NCBI RefSeq assembly: GCF_900111175.1
Contig: NZ_FOGI01000009.1
Span: forward strand, 186,001-250,000
DNA: 64,000 nt
From: Actinokineospora terrae
GTDB lineage: Bacteria; Actinomycetota; Actinomycetes; Mycobacteriales; Pseudonocardiaceae
Direction: 5' to 3'
The notes beneath the pieces were generated by a model, which saw nothing but the letters and a program-made list of their open reading frames with translations, made no database searches and had not been told where the DNA came from. The number at the start of each line of letters is the position of its first letter. The first letter of the stretch is position 1. A program made the translations under genes and the position numbers. Positions 8,648-18,135 of this stretch are shown piece after piece.

Positions 8648-9157
8648 TCACCGCTGCCCCTCGACCAGGATCCGACCGTCCGCCAGGTGCTTGCGCAGCG
8701 CCGCCAACCCCTTCGCCGCCTGGCTCTTGATCGTCCCCTCGCTCTTGCCCAGGGCCTGCGCGGTCTCGGCGACGCTCAGGTCCTCCCAGTACCGCAGCAC
8801 CACGACCGCCCGCTGCCCGACAGGCAGCAGCGCCAACGCCCGCCGCACGTCCACCGCGTCGTCCACACCCACCGGGTCGACCCCGACCTCGGGCAACCGC
8901 TCGACCACGTTCTCCCGCCGCCGGAACGCCCGCCGCGACTCGTCGATCGCCGACCGCACCATCACCTTGCGCGAGTAGGCGTCCACCCCGCCCTCGCGGT
9001 TGAGCCGGGGCCACGCCACGTAGATCTTCGCCAGCGTCGTCTGCACCAGGTCCTCCGCGCGGTGCCAGTCACCCCCGCTGAGCAGGAAGGCGGTCCGGCG
9101 CATGACAACGGCCCGGCTGTCCAGGTACTCCCCGAACTCCGCGTCCCGGTCCGGCAC
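8648..9157 (-). CDS. SigE-family RNA polymerase sigma factor (ECF type)
   Basis: ECF sigma factor of 169 aa. Region 2 shows AFLLSGGDWHRAEDLVQTTLAKIYVAWPR, and region 4 shows LLPVGQRAVVVLRYWEDLSV followed by the recognition helix ALGKSEGTIKSQAAKGLAALR. These are the signature sequences of the actinobacterial SigE family. The GTG at 9157 is preferred over an in-frame start 39 bases upstream because it has AGGGAGG five bases ahead. A membrane protein follows at 7811-8587, probably co-transcribed. Confidence 0.92.
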   Translation of the reverse strand: MPDRDAEFGEYLDSRAVVMRRTAFLLSGGDWHRAEDLVQTTLAKIYVAWPRLNREGGVDAYSRKVMVRSAIDESRRAFRRRENVVERLPEVGVDPVGVDDAVDVRRALALLPVGQRAVVVLRYWEDLSVAETAQALGKSEGTIKSQAAKGLAALRKHLADGRILVEGQR

Positions 9158-9520
9158 GAGTACCTCCCTAGGTCGCCCTTTAGTACGAGCGGACACCCCA
9201 GCAGGTTGCCCCGCCCCCCATGGTCATCTCCACCTCCAGCGGCGAACCCACAGCAACCCCACAGTCCCTTGCCGCTCCCCGCCGCTTGCTGGCCTTGCTG
9301 GCCTTGCTGGCCCAGGATCACCCGGTTCAGCGACAAAAGTTATCCACATCTGGATCTTGTTCACGGTGCGTTCAAGATCCACTGTCGGGGGGTGCCGATA
9401 GACTGGGACCTGGGACGCCCCCCGGTGAGGGTGGGGGCTGGGCCGGGTCGGGACCGCGTGCGCGCGAGGCGGCTGGGGCGGGGTAAGGGGCGGGCTTCGG
9501 GGTGACTGCGGCGGGTATGG
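9158..9520. other. Intergenic region between sigma factor and purM
   Basis: No convincing gene. It should hold the sigma-factor promoter. Visible structure: three tandem copies of CTTGCTGGC at 9285-9311, a single DnaA-box-like TTATCCACA at 9340-9348, and an 8-base inverted repeat GGATCTTG...CAAGATCC at 9352-9380 with a 13-base loop. Confidence 0.6.
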
Positions 9521-9560
9521 CGAAGGCCCGGCGGCGCTGGGGAGCGCGGCCGGGCCTTCG
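9521..9560 (-). terminator. Rho-independent-type hairpin after purM
   Basis: The arms CGAAGGCCCGG and CCGGGCCTTCG pair perfectly over 11 bases, with an 18-base loop, eight bases past the purM stop. A U-run is lacking, as is common in high-GC actinomycetes. Confidence 0.75.
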
Positions 9561-9568
9561 AGGTGGGC

Positions 9569-10651
<1,083 letters not shown>

Positions 10652-10684
10652 GGCTCGAATCAGGTCGGAGGGTCAGGACGGTGG

Positions 10685-12217
10685 TCACGGGCGCCGGAGG
10701 GCGTCCTCGGCACCGTACCCGGCTGGCTGCAGCGGCGCGGCGGAGCCCGCCACACCCTTCTCGATGCCCTCGAGCAGGTGCTTGCCGATGAGGGCGTCGT
10801 CGGGCAGTTCGATCGGGTACTCGCCGGTGAAGCACGCCGCGCACAGCCGCGTCTTGGGCTGCTCGCTGGCGGCGATCAGCGCGTCGAGCGAGACGTAGCC
10901 CAGCGAGTCCGCGCCGATGGAGCGGCGGATGCCGTCGAGGTCGAGGCCGTTGGCGACCAGTTCGGCGCGCGAGGCGAAGTCGATGCCGTAGAAGCAGGGC
11001 CACTGCACCGGCGGCGACGCGATCCGCACGTGCACCTCGAGCGCACCGGCCTCGCGCAGCATCCGGACCAGGGCGCGCTGGGTGTTGCCGCGCACGACCG
11101 AGTCGTCGACCACGATGAGCCGCTTGCCCCGGATGACCTCGCGCAGCGGGTTGAGCTTGAGCCGGATGCCGAGTTGGCGGATGGTCTGCGACGGCTGGAT
11201 GAAGGTGCGCCCGACGTAGGCGTTCTTCACCAGCGCGGTGCCGAACGGGATGCCGCTGCCCTGCGCGTAGCCGATGGCCGCTGGCGTGCCCGATTCCGGC
11301 ACCGGGACGACCAGGTCGGCCTCGACCGGGTGCTCGTCGGCGAGGCGGCGGCCGATCTCGACCCGGGTGGCGTGCACCGAGCGGCCGGAGATGGTGGTGT
11401 CCGGCCTGGCCAGGTACACGTACTCGAACAGGCAGCCCTTGGGTTCCGGGCTGGCGAACCGCGACGAGCGCAGCCCGTCGGTGTCGATCGCGATCAGCTC
11501 GCCCGGCTCGACCTCGCGGACGAACGAGGCGCCGACGATGTCGAGCGCGGCGGTCTCGCTGGCCACGACCCAACCGCGTTCGAGGCGGCCGAGCACCAGC
11601 GGCCGGACCCCGTGCGGGTCGCGGGCGGCGTAGAGGGTCGACTCGTCGGAGAAGACCAGGCAGTACGCGCCGCGGATGGTCGGCAGGACCTCCAGCGCGG
11701 CCTGCTCCAGGCCCTTGTCTGCGGCGCTCGCCGCGAGCAGGGCGGTCATGATGTCGGAGTCGGTCGTCGCGCCGTTGCGGGAGGTCACGCCGAGCTTGGT
11801 GGCGCGGTCGCGCAGTTCGGCGGTGTTGACCAGGTTGCCGTTGTGGCCGAGGGAGAGCCCGCTGCCGGTGGCGGTGGTGCGGAAGGTCGGCTGGGCGTTC
11901 TCCCAGGTGGTCGACCCGGTGGTCGAGTACCGGCAGTGCCCGACGGCGACGTGGCCGCGCAGCGAGGACAGGACCTGCTCGTCGAACACCTGGCTGACCA
12001 GGCCGAGGTCCTTGAAGACGACGATCTGGTGGCCGTCGGCGACCGAGATGCCCGCCGCCTCCTGCCCACGGTGCTGGAGTGCGTACAGACCGTAGTAGGT
12101 GAGTTTCGCCACTTCCTCGCCTGGGGCCCAGACACCGAAGACCCCGCATTCCTCGCGGGGTTCGGGCTCGGGCTGGTCGAAAGTGGGGATAGGGCCAGTC
12201 GTGAACTGGTCGGCCAC
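10685..12217 (-). CDS. purF: Amidophosphoribosyltransferase
   Basis: First committed enzyme of purine synthesis (510 aa): PRPP + glutamine gives phosphoribosylamine. A short propeptide precedes the Ntn-hydrolase nucleophile in EECGVFGVWAPGEE (Cys about 24). Also visible are YGLYALQHRGQEAAGI, GHCRYSTTGS, GHNGNLVN and the PRPP loop IVVDDSVVRGNTQRAL. Cysteines in PKGCLFEY, PCFYGID and LCAACFTGEY match the four 4Fe-4S ligands of the Bacillus-type enzyme. The GTG at 12217 is chosen for the AGGGAG ribosome site and typical N-terminus; the open frame runs further upstream. Expected to be repressed by purines, but no operator was recognised. Confidence 0.98.
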   Translation of the reverse strand: MADQFTTGPIPTFDQPEPEPREECGVFGVWAPGEEVAKLTYYGLYALQHRGQEAAGISVADGHQIVVFKDLGLVSQVFDEQVLSSLRGHVAVGHCRYSTTGSTTWENAQPTFRTTATGSGLSLGHNGNLVNTAELRDRATKLGVTSRNGATTDSDIMTALLAASAADKGLEQAALEVLPTIRGAYCLVFSDESTLYAARDPHGVRPLVLGRLERGWVVASETAALDIVGASFVREVEPGELIAIDTDGLRSSRFASPEPKGCLFEYVYLARPDTTISGRSVHATRVEIGRRLADEHPVEADLVVPVPESGTPAAIGYAQGSGIPFGTALVKNAYVGRTFIQPSQTIRQLGIRLKLNPLREVIRGKRLIVVDDSVVRGNTQRALVRMLREAGALEVHVRIASPPVQWPCFYGIDFASRAELVANGLDLDGIRRSIGADSLGYVSLDALIAASEQPKTRLCAACFTGEYPIELPDDALIGKHLLEGIEKGVAGSAAPLQPAGYGAEDALRRP

Positions 12218-12254
12218 CAAGCGCTCCCTGGGGGTGGAGTGAGGGCTGCACCCC

Positions 12255-12281
12255 AGTGTAAGCGCTGCTCGGCGCACCCAA
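12255..12281 (-). promoter_or_regulatory. Putative purF promoter
   Basis: On the minus strand TTGGGT and TACACT are separated by 15 bases, and the -10-like hexamer ends 38 bases before the purF GTG. The spacing is slightly short, so this is tentative. Confidence 0.35.
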
Positions 12282-12336
12282 GTCCACCGCACGGTGGCGC
12301 ACATCACCCGGCAGTCCTTGCCGTTACCGTGGTGGA

Positions 12337-12990
12337 GTGCCTGGTGGTCGAGCCCTACTCCTCCTGCTGGCCGCACTCGTGATCCTTGTCGTGGCCGGAT
12401 CTCTCACCCCGATCCCTAGCCCCGTGCAGGTCCGGGTGTGGGCGGAGGGGCTCGGTTGGGCGACCCCGGTGATCTTCCTGGTCGGCTACTCGTTGCTCAC
12501 GGTGGCGCCCATCCCGCGCACCGTGTTCAACCTGTCCGCGGGTCTGCTGCTCGGCGGGGCGGTCGGGTTCGTGGTCGCGATGGTGGCGACGACGATCGCG
12601 TCGGCGGTGGCGTTCTCGCTGGCCAGGGGCCTGGGGCGGCGGTGGGTCGAGCCGCACATGGAACGCGGTGTGGTGCGCGTGGTGAACTCGCGGCTCGCGG
12701 GCGGCGGGCTGGGCGCGATCACCTCGCTGCGGCTGGTACCCATGATCCCGTTCGCGCCGATGAACTACTGCTGCGGCCTGTCGACGATCCCGTTGCGGCC
12801 GTTCCTGGTCGGCACGTTCCTGGGAAGCCTCCCCGGCACGGCGGCGGCCGTCTTCCTCGGTGACGCCCTCACCGGCACGACCCCGCCCGCGCTGGTGGCC
12901 GTCTACGCGGTCCTGGCGGTCGTGGGCGCCATCGGATTCGTCTTGGTCATGCGCCGCACCAAGCCGGAACGCGAACTGGTCGACGCCTAG
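12337..12990 (+). CDS. TVP38/TMEM64 (VTT/DedA-like) membrane protein
   Basis: Integral membrane protein of 217 aa. The VTT signature is clear: a hydrophobic N-terminal helix, YSLLTVAPIPRTVFNLSAGLLLG, a long hydrophobic Ala/Gly-rich stretch followed by LARGLGRRWV, then LRLVPMIPFAPMNYCCGLS and LGSLPGTAAAVFLGDAL. Relatives in bacteria are DedA-like half-transporters or scramblases; the substrate is unknown. The GTG start at 12337 is the first in frame. Its stop shares the CTAG with the stop of the convergent SCP2-like gene. Confidence 0.88.
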   Translation: MPGGRALLLLLAALVILVVAGSLTPIPSPVQVRVWAEGLGWATPVIFLVGYSLLTVAPIPRTVFNLSAGLLLGGAVGFVVAMVATTIASAVAFSLARGLGRRWVEPHMERGVVRVVNSRLAGGGLGAITSLRLVPMIPFAPMNYCCGLSTIPLRPFLVGTFLGSLPGTAAAVFLGDALTGTTPPALVAVYAVLAVVGAIGFVLVMRRTKPERELVDA

Positions 12991-13361
12991 AACCTCAGCA
13001 GGGGCAGCAACGCGGACAGATCCGCGCGCGCTCCCGAAGCTGCCACCCGCCCACCGGTCACCGCGTCGTCCCAGCTCACCCGTCCGACCGCCAGGTCGAG
13101 CCAGGTGCGTGGATCCATCTCGATGACGTTGGGCGGCGTCCCCCGCGTGTGCCGGGGACCTTCGACGCACTGCACGGCCGCGAACGGCGGCACCCGCACC
13201 TCGACGCTGTGCCCCGGCGCGTGCTGCTCCAGGGTGCGCAGGCTCAGCCGGACAGCGGCGGCGAGCACGGGACGTGCGGGCTGCTCGCCGCCGTCGAGCC
13301 ACGGGAGGGTGGCTGCGACGGCGGCGCGGAGCTCTGCGGGGTCGATGGCCTTGCGCGGCAC
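12987..13361 (-). CDS. SCP2-like (sterol carrier family) protein adjacent to purF
   Basis: Small protein of 124 aa with PGHSVEVRVPPFAAVQCVEG, RHTRGTPPNVIEMDP and the C-terminal DLAVGRVSWDDAVTGG. This is the pattern of the actinobacterial sterol-carrier-like family that sits beside purF-purM (as the Rv0807 neighbourhood does in mycobacteria). SCP2 folds bind hydrophobic ligands; no ligand is known here. The GTG at 13361 is preferred because the frame upstream lies inside the next gene. Confidence 0.82.
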   Translation of the reverse strand: MPRKAIDPAELRAAVAATLPWLDGGEQPARPVLAAAVRLSLRTLEQHAPGHSVEVRVPPFAAVQCVEGPRHTRGTPPNVIEMDPRTWLDLAVGRVSWDDAVTGGRVAASGARADLSALLPLLRF

Positions 13362-13369
13362 GGGTCCGG

Positions 13370-14185
13370 CTAGCCCTCGATGTCCCTGACCACGTCGTCG
13401 AGGACTTCCTCGACGAGGTGCACCAGCTTGCGGTTGTCCGCGGGCGAGATCGTCGTCCACAGCGTCTTGTCCGGAGCAGCTCGGCGGACCTGGACGTAGC
13501 GGCCGCCATCGGTGTCGAAGAACGACACGACCCGGTCGCCGCGGACCCGGCGGCCGAGCCGGTCCCGTGCTGCGGCGCCGAAGTTCCCGGTGCCGTGCAC
13601 GTCGCCGATCATCTCGGTCAGCGTGGTCGCGTCCTCGCCGCGCACACCCCGGGCGTGCAGGGCGAGCTCGAAGCTCTTCTGCGTCCCGTCGGTGCTCTTG
13701 GCCGCGGCCTCGAAGTCGTCCGTGCGCAAGGTGATCGACCGACCCGGACCGGCTTGCAGCGCGGGCAGCACGCCGACCGCCGCGCTCGCCAACCCCGCGG
13801 GCGAGGTGCGGCTGAGCGTGATCCGGTCGTCGCTGAGCACCGCGAGCGCGGCCTGGTCGCGCCCGGCGGAGCACGCCAGCAACCGCACGCCGCGGCCGAC
13901 CCAGGTGCGGCCGTCGACCTCGCGGTCGGGCCGGGCCAGCAGCCGCAGCAGGTGCTCGACCTCCGGGTGCACGTCGACCTTGCGGCCGAGGCCGCGCTGT
14001 TCGAGACCGGCCCAGACCTCGTCCTCGATCCGGGCCCGCTCCTCGTAGGTCTTGCCCGGTGAGGGCACCTTGACCACCAGGGGCATGGTCCCCGGGGACA
14101 GGTGCTCCCACAGGACGTCGAACTCCAGCGCGGAGAGCGACACGGGGGTGCTCGTCACCTCAGCCACGACGCCGAACGTGGTCAC
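13370..14185 (-). CDS. EspG-family ESX secretion chaperone-like protein
   Basis: Protein of 271 aa resembling EspG, the cytosolic chaperone that binds PE-PPE pairs for type VII secretion. Visible: LSALEFDVLWEHL at the N-terminus, HPEVEHLLRLLARPDREVDGRTW, strands such as RGVRLLACSAGRDQAALAVLSDDRITL, and GGRYVQVRR near the end. The GTG start overlaps the stop of the PPE-like gene (GTGA), so it is co-translated with its presumed client. Confidence 0.82.
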   Translation of the reverse strand: MTTFGVVAEVTSTPVSLSALEFDVLWEHLSPGTMPLVVKVPSPGKTYEERARIEDEVWAGLEQRGLGRKVDVHPEVEHLLRLLARPDREVDGRTWVGRGVRLLACSAGRDQAALAVLSDDRITLSRTSPAGLASAAVGVLPALQAGPGRSITLRTDDFEAAAKSTDGTQKSFELALHARGVRGEDATTLTEMIGDVHGTGNFGAAARDRLGRRVRGDRVVSFFDTDGGRYVQVRRAAPDKTLWTTISPADNRKLVHLVEEVLDDVVRDIEG

Positions 14186-15510
14186 TCGTCGGCGCCGAGG
14201 ACGGCCTGCGACACCGCTCGCTCGTCGCCGAACACGTCATCGGTCTCGACGAGGTAGCTCGCGGTCTCGAACTCCTCCTCGTCGTCCTCGCCGTTAGAAC
14301 GGTTCTGGCCGCCGGGACCACCGAGTCCGCCCTTGCCCGCGACCGCGCCGTTGGAACGGGTGCCCATGACGTTGTCGCCCGCGCCGCCGAACCCACCGCT
14401 GCCGGACATGCCGCCGCGACCGAGCTGACCGCTCTGCCGCGCGCTCTCACCGGTCGCGCCCGGGGTGCCGATGGACGAACCAGCGCCACCCTTGCCGTTG
14501 ACGCCACCGCCGGACTTCGGGCCCTCGGCGCCGCTGACGCCACCGGTCGGGTTGAGGGAGCCGTTGAAGTTCCCGGTGAAGTTGTTGTTCTGGTTGAACC
14601 TGGCGTCGCCGCCACCCGTGTTCAGGTTGTTGGTGAACTGGTTGTAGTTCAGGTTCGGGCCCTCGCCACCGGTGACCGGGACGTAGCCGGACGGCGCGGT
14701 CCAGCCGTTCGGCCTGGTGAAGCCGGACGGGGTGGTCGGGCCGGGGAGGGCGCCGGGGTGGGTGAACTGCGCGTTGCCGCCGCCGTGGCCGGGCGCGGTG
14801 TAGCTGCCGCCGCCGAAGTGGCCGACGGTGCTCGGGCTGTAGCTCGCGGTGTTGGTGCCGGTGTCGCCGTTGGCGCCGGAGAAGTTCGACACGAAGTGGC
14901 CCGCGGCGTAGCCGGTGCCGCCGGAGGGCTCCGGGGTGGAGACGACGACGTCCGGCGGGGGCACGAACTCGCCGAGGGTGTTGGTGTTGAACCGGCTGCT
15001 GGACTGGTAGCTGTCCATGGCGTCCACGGCCTTCTGGGACGCGGCGTCCTGCGCGGCCTCCTGGGCCTCGTGGTCCTGCGCCTGGTTCACGACCACCGCG
15101 GCCGGGCCGGGGTTGCCGGTGAGCAACGCGGCACCGGCGGCGAGCTTGGACCACCCGGACGGCGCGGGCGTGGTGACCTCGACCGGCTCCGGCACCTCGG
15201 CGCGGGCCCTGCCGACGATGTCGGCCTGGTACTCGGTGGAGGCGCGCATGCCCGACGCGCCGGACTGCGCGTCGGCGGCCCACGCCTGCAACGGGGTCAG
15301 GCCGGTCTGCGCCTGGTCGGCCGCGCCACCCTCCCAGCTGGCGGCGAGGGTGCCGAGCTTGGCGTTGAGGTCGGCGTCGATCTCGGCCAGCTCGGTCTGC
15401 AGCGAGTCCCAGTACTCGGTCTGCGGGGTCGACGCGGCCGGACCGGGGCCGCCGTTGATCATCTTGTGCAGGGTGGGGTGGTCGTACCCGCGCCACCTGT
15501 GCATTGCCAT
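14182..15510 (-). CDS. PPE-like protein with Gly/Asn-rich C-terminal region
   Basis: Presumed type VII substrate of 442 aa. The N-terminal about 160 residues are helical and PPE-like (RWRGYDHPTLHKMINGGPGP, LAASWEGGAADQAQTGLTPL with a WEG turn). From about residue 190 it becomes a low-complexity Gly/Asn/Thr/Ser-rich region (NFTGNFNGSLNPTGG, GGFGGAGDN), and it ends with an acidic tail (EDDEEEFETAS). It lies 46 bases downstream of a small PE-like gene and overlaps espG. The orientation and order PE-PPE-EspG are those of ESX loci; no secretion ATPase is in this window. Confidence 0.82.
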   Translation of the reverse strand: MAMHRWRGYDHPTLHKMINGGPGPAASTPQTEYWDSLQTELAEIDADLNAKLGTLAASWEGGAADQAQTGLTPLQAWAADAQSGASGMRASTEYQADIVGRARAEVPEPVEVTTPAPSGWSKLAAGAALLTGNPGPAAVVVNQAQDHEAQEAAQDAASQKAVDAMDSYQSSSRFNTNTLGEFVPPPDVVVSTPEPSGGTGYAAGHFVSNFSGANGDTGTNTASYSPSTVGHFGGGSYTAPGHGGGNAQFTHPGALPGPTTPSGFTRPNGWTAPSGYVPVTGGEGPNLNYNQFTNNLNTGGGDARFNQNNNFTGNFNGSLNPTGGVSGAEGPKSGGGVNGKGGAGSSIGTPGATGESARQSGQLGRGGMSGSGGFGGAGDNVMGTRSNGAVAGKGGLGGPGGQNRSNGEDDEEEFETASYLVETDDVFGDERAVSQAVLGADE

Positions 15511-15556
15511 GTTCGGATCACCCTCGGTAGACAGCTGCTGGGATCAGGGGAGCGGG

Positions 15557-15937
15557 TCACGCCTGGTGGGTCTTGCCCCACATCGCGGAGTTGGTGCCCT
15601 CGGTGGCCAGGTAGCCGCGTTCGGCCTGCTCGAGCGCGGTGATCGCCCGCTGCAGCTGTTCCTGGTAGCCGCGCAGGCACTTGCTCGCCGAGTCGTCGCC
15701 GCCGCCGTTGGTGCGCTGGGTGAACTCGTGGGCCGTCGTGCCGCTCACCGGGTCGTTCGCCCACTCGGGCACCTGCAGCGCGTCGAGCGCGGTGACCTTC
15801 TCCGACACCCTGGCGTGCGCCTCGCGGAACGCGGCGAGCGCGCCGGGGATGGCGGAGGGTTCGACGCGCAGTGTCTGGGTTCCGGCGTACGCGGGCTCCA
15901 CCGGGAGGGAACCCCCACCGCCATCGGCTAGAAACAC
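15557..15937 (-). CDS. PE-like / WXG100-like ESX protein
   Basis: Small helical protein of 126 aa. After a Gly-rich start it has LRVEPSAIPGALAAFREAHARVSEKVTALDAL, WANDPVSGTTAHEFTQRT and CLRGYQEQLQRAITALEQAERGY, which fits two long helices around a W-x-x-D-P turn. It probably forms the heterodimer partner of the downstream PPE-like protein. The start is GTG. The 215 bases upstream must contain its promoter and that of the divergent gene at 16153; no clear motif was seen there. Confidence 0.72.
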   Translation of the reverse strand: MFLADGGGGSLPVEPAYAGTQTLRVEPSAIPGALAAFREAHARVSEKVTALDALQVPEWANDPVSGTTAHEFTQRTNGGGDDSASKCLRGYQEQLQRAITALEQAERGYLATEGTNSAMWGKTHQA

Positions 15938-16152
15938 CGTCCTGACCCCCTGGTCCTGTGCATTTGCGACGACTCTATCTCTGATGACCGACGTCGTGGA
16001 ACGGTTCCCGCGTTATTGGTCGACTTCGTGGGGAATTCCTCGCGCGGTGGCGGTGGGCGCCCGTCCGATCACGCGAAGTGAGCACCCGCTCTAGGATGAC
16101 GCGCACCCACCCCGCGCCATGGAGGTACCGCCTCCGCGCCAAGGAGGCGACG

Positions 16153-16749
16153 ATGGACCAGCCGGAGATCACCCTCGAGATGCGGGCCAGCGCCCGCTCC
16201 AACCCCGACAGCTGGCTGTACGTGATCGACCCCGAGTTCAGCAGGCACGAGGACGTGCCGCCGTGGGGGGTCGTCGGCGCCTACCCGGTCGACGAGCGCG
16301 GCCAGATCGGCGAGCGGTTCCGCGCCAACCGCGACTACCGCCCGTCACCCACGGCGTTGCGGATGCCGGTGCCCGCGAACCGGTTGGAGAAGGTGTTGCA
16401 GCTGATCCACACCAGATACCGCCCGCAGGCGGATTTGTTGCCGGAGCTGCACGACGCGACATTGTTGATCTTTGCGCGGTCGTCGAACGACGCCGGGGTC
16501 ACCGGATTCCCGGCCAGGGACGGCACGGTGATGGTGCCCGCGTGCACCTCGGCGGTGCACGTGCCGCCCGCCTGGCCCGCGTGGCGGGAGGTGCGCGGGC
16601 ACGAGGTGGCCGCCCTGCTCGGCGGCCACCCCCTGGTGGTCAACCCGGAGAGCCCGATCACCGCGGTCGTGCCCGCCGCGCACCTGGCCGCTACCCGGCC
16701 GTCCCCTCGGCGAGCGCGACGAGAAAAGCCCGCGACTCATCGGGCGTGA
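16153..16749 (+). CDS. Type VII secretion system-associated protein (SseB-like)
   Basis: Protein of 198 aa with NPDSWLYVIDPEF, VPPWGVVGAYPVDERGQI, and the central DATLLIFARSSNDAG plus VMVPACTSAVHVPPAWP. This matches the actinobacterial family annotated as type VII secretion-associated, often found beside EspG/PPE genes. The ATG at 16153 follows a perfect AAGGAGG; a longer frame upstream is not preferred. Its 3' end overlaps the convergent regulator gene by 59 bases. Confidence 0.78.
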   Translation: MDQPEITLEMRASARSNPDSWLYVIDPEFSRHEDVPPWGVVGAYPVDERGQIGERFRANRDYRPSPTALRMPVPANRLEKVLQLIHTRYRPQADLLPELHDATLLIFARSSNDAGVTGFPARDGTVMVPACTSAVHVPPAWPAWREVRGHEVAALLGGHPLVVNPESPITAVVPAAHLAATRPSPRRARREKPATHRA

Positions 16750-17539
16750 GCGCGGACTCGGCGAGCGCGGCCAGCACCGACCGGTACCCGGCGACCTCGT
16801 CGGTGCCCTCGATGAACTGGCAGGACGTCTCGCTCTCCACGCACACCACCGGCTTGAAGTCGGCGAACTCCAGCAGCCGGAACGGCCCGGCCGCCGACGC
16901 CGTGACCCCGCGCTCGGTCGGCACGACCCGGATGGTGATGTTGCGCCGGTCCGACATCCGGACCAGGTCGCGGGCCTGGTCCGCGCGCAGCTCGGGACCG
17001 CCGATGGGCAGCCGCAGCGCCGCCTCGTGGATGTGGAACACGCACGCGGGCGGCAGGTCCCGCTTGACGAACTGGCGCCTGGTCAGCTTCGCCACCACCC
17101 GCGCGTCCCGCTCGTTGGGCGGCACGGTCACGTCGGCGGCGACCAGCGCCCTGGCGTAGTCGTCGGTCTGCAGCGGGGCGGGCACCACCAGCAGGTCCAG
17201 CCCGCGGATGGTCACGGCCTGCTCCTCGTGGTCGATGAGCGCGTGCAGGTGCCTGGGCAACCGGCCCGCCTGCTCGCGCGACCAGGCGGGGGCGCGCAGT
17301 TCGGCGCAGATCGCCAGCAGCCGGTCCCGCTCGACCTCGCCGACCTCGCAGACCCGCAGGAAGTCGACGAGGTCGGCGTGGGAGACGCCGCGGGTGCCGA
17401 GGAACATCCGGGACAGCTTGCTCTTGGACCACCCGAGCAGCGCGCACGCGCGCACCCCGTTGAGGTTGGCCCGGACCATGGCCAGCCGCATGCTCTCGCC
17501 CAACTCCCTGGCCCGGATCGTGGGCTCGCGTTTATCCAT
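16691..17539 (-). CDS. Helix-turn-helix regulator with DUF5753 (Scr1-type)
   Basis: Regulator of 282 aa. The N-terminal XRE-like helix-turn-helix is at about residues 20-65 (NGVRACALLGWSKSKLSRMFLGTRGV). The DUF5753 domain follows, with LPRHLHALIDHEEQAVTIRGLDLLVVPAPLQTDDYARAL, ARVVAKLTRRQF, FHIHEAALRLPIGG and a C-terminal FADFKPVVCVESETSCQFI. Such proteins are abundant in Streptomyces and Pseudonocardiales, often beside small DUF397 proteins; none is seen here. The ATG at 17539 is chosen at the start of the conserved region. Confidence 0.88.
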   Translation of the reverse strand: MDKREPTIRARELGESMRLAMVRANLNGVRACALLGWSKSKLSRMFLGTRGVSHADLVDFLRVCEVGEVERDRLLAICAELRAPAWSREQAGRLPRHLHALIDHEEQAVTIRGLDLLVVPAPLQTDDYARALVAADVTVPPNERDARVVAKLTRRQFVKRDLPPACVFHIHEAALRLPIGGPELRADQARDLVRMSDRRNITIRVVPTERGVTASAAGPFRLLEFADFKPVVCVESETSCQFIEGTDEVAGYRSVLAALAESALTPDESRAFLVALAEGTAG

Positions 17540-17642
17540 GTCCGTATGGGTCTCATGTTGCCCGCAGGCAAGGAGACCCGGTTGACGCCGCCGCAACGTG
17601 CTCGATTGGTGGATAGTTGCCGTTCCCGCTGGTCACCCGACC

Positions 17643-17654
17643 TATAGTCGGTCC
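17643..17654 (+). promoter_or_regulatory. -10 element of a probable leaderless promoter
   Basis: TATAGT at 17643-17648 lies six bases before the GTG at 17655, so transcription would start at or next to the start codon. No good -35 at standard spacing was found (TTGCCG is about 20 bases upstream). Confidence 0.45.
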
Positions 17655-18122
17655 GTGACCGACCCGCTCCGCCGCACCGACGCCTGGACCCGAAACGACC
17701 CCATCGCGTCGAACGACCCGGGCCTCACCCAGGACGCGGGCTGGCAGATCGGCGTCTCCCGCACCGTGGCGCACCCGCTGCCCAAGGTCTGGGACCTGAT
17801 CAGCGGCCCCACCGGCCTGTCCATCTGGCTCGGCCCCGGCGCCACCCTGTCACCGACCCGGGGCGCCAAGTACACGACCCGCGACGGCGCGGTGGGCGAC
17901 GTCCGCGGCTACCGGGAACGGGACCGGATCCGCGTGACCTGCCGCCCACCCGGCTGGGACCACGTCACCACCATCCAGGTCACGGTTTCCGCCAAGGGCA
18001 ACCAGACCCTGCTCCGCTTCCACCAGGAATGGCTCGCCAACGCCGCCGAACGGGCCAGCCAACGCGACCACTGGCAATCCATCATGACCCGCGTCGCGGG
18101 CGCGCTGGACTCGACCCCCTGA
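17655..18122 (+). CDS. SRPBCC-family (START/Bet v1-like) protein
   Basis: Protein of 155 aa. After about 30 polar residues it has WQIGVSRTVAHPLPKVWDLI, GLSIWLGPGATL, YRERDRIRVTCRPPGWDHVTT and FHQEWLANAAERASQRDHWQ, the strand order and final helix of AHSA1-like SRPBCC proteins. Ligand or partner unknown. The GTG at 17655 is supported by the adjacent TATAGT; the frame upstream is open but lacks support. It is divergent from the DUF5753 regulator. Confidence 0.8.
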   Translation: MTDPLRRTDAWTRNDPIASNDPGLTQDAGWQIGVSRTVAHPLPKVWDLISGPTGLSIWLGPGATLSPTRGAKYTTRDGAVGDVRGYRERDRIRVTCRPPGWDHVTTIQVTVSAKGNQTLLRFHQEWLANAAERASQRDHWQSIMTRVAGALDSTP

Positions 18123-18135
18123 GGACGAACTGGCG

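Noticed and set aside
9285..9311. CTTGCTGGC tandem units as a CRISPR array
   Set aside because: The repeats are nine bases, directly adjacent, without spacers and only three in number.
9340..9348. Perfect DnaA-box-like TTATCCACA as an origin of replication
   Set aside because: It is a single box with no second copy, no AT-rich unwinding region and no dnaA, dnaN or gyrB nearby.
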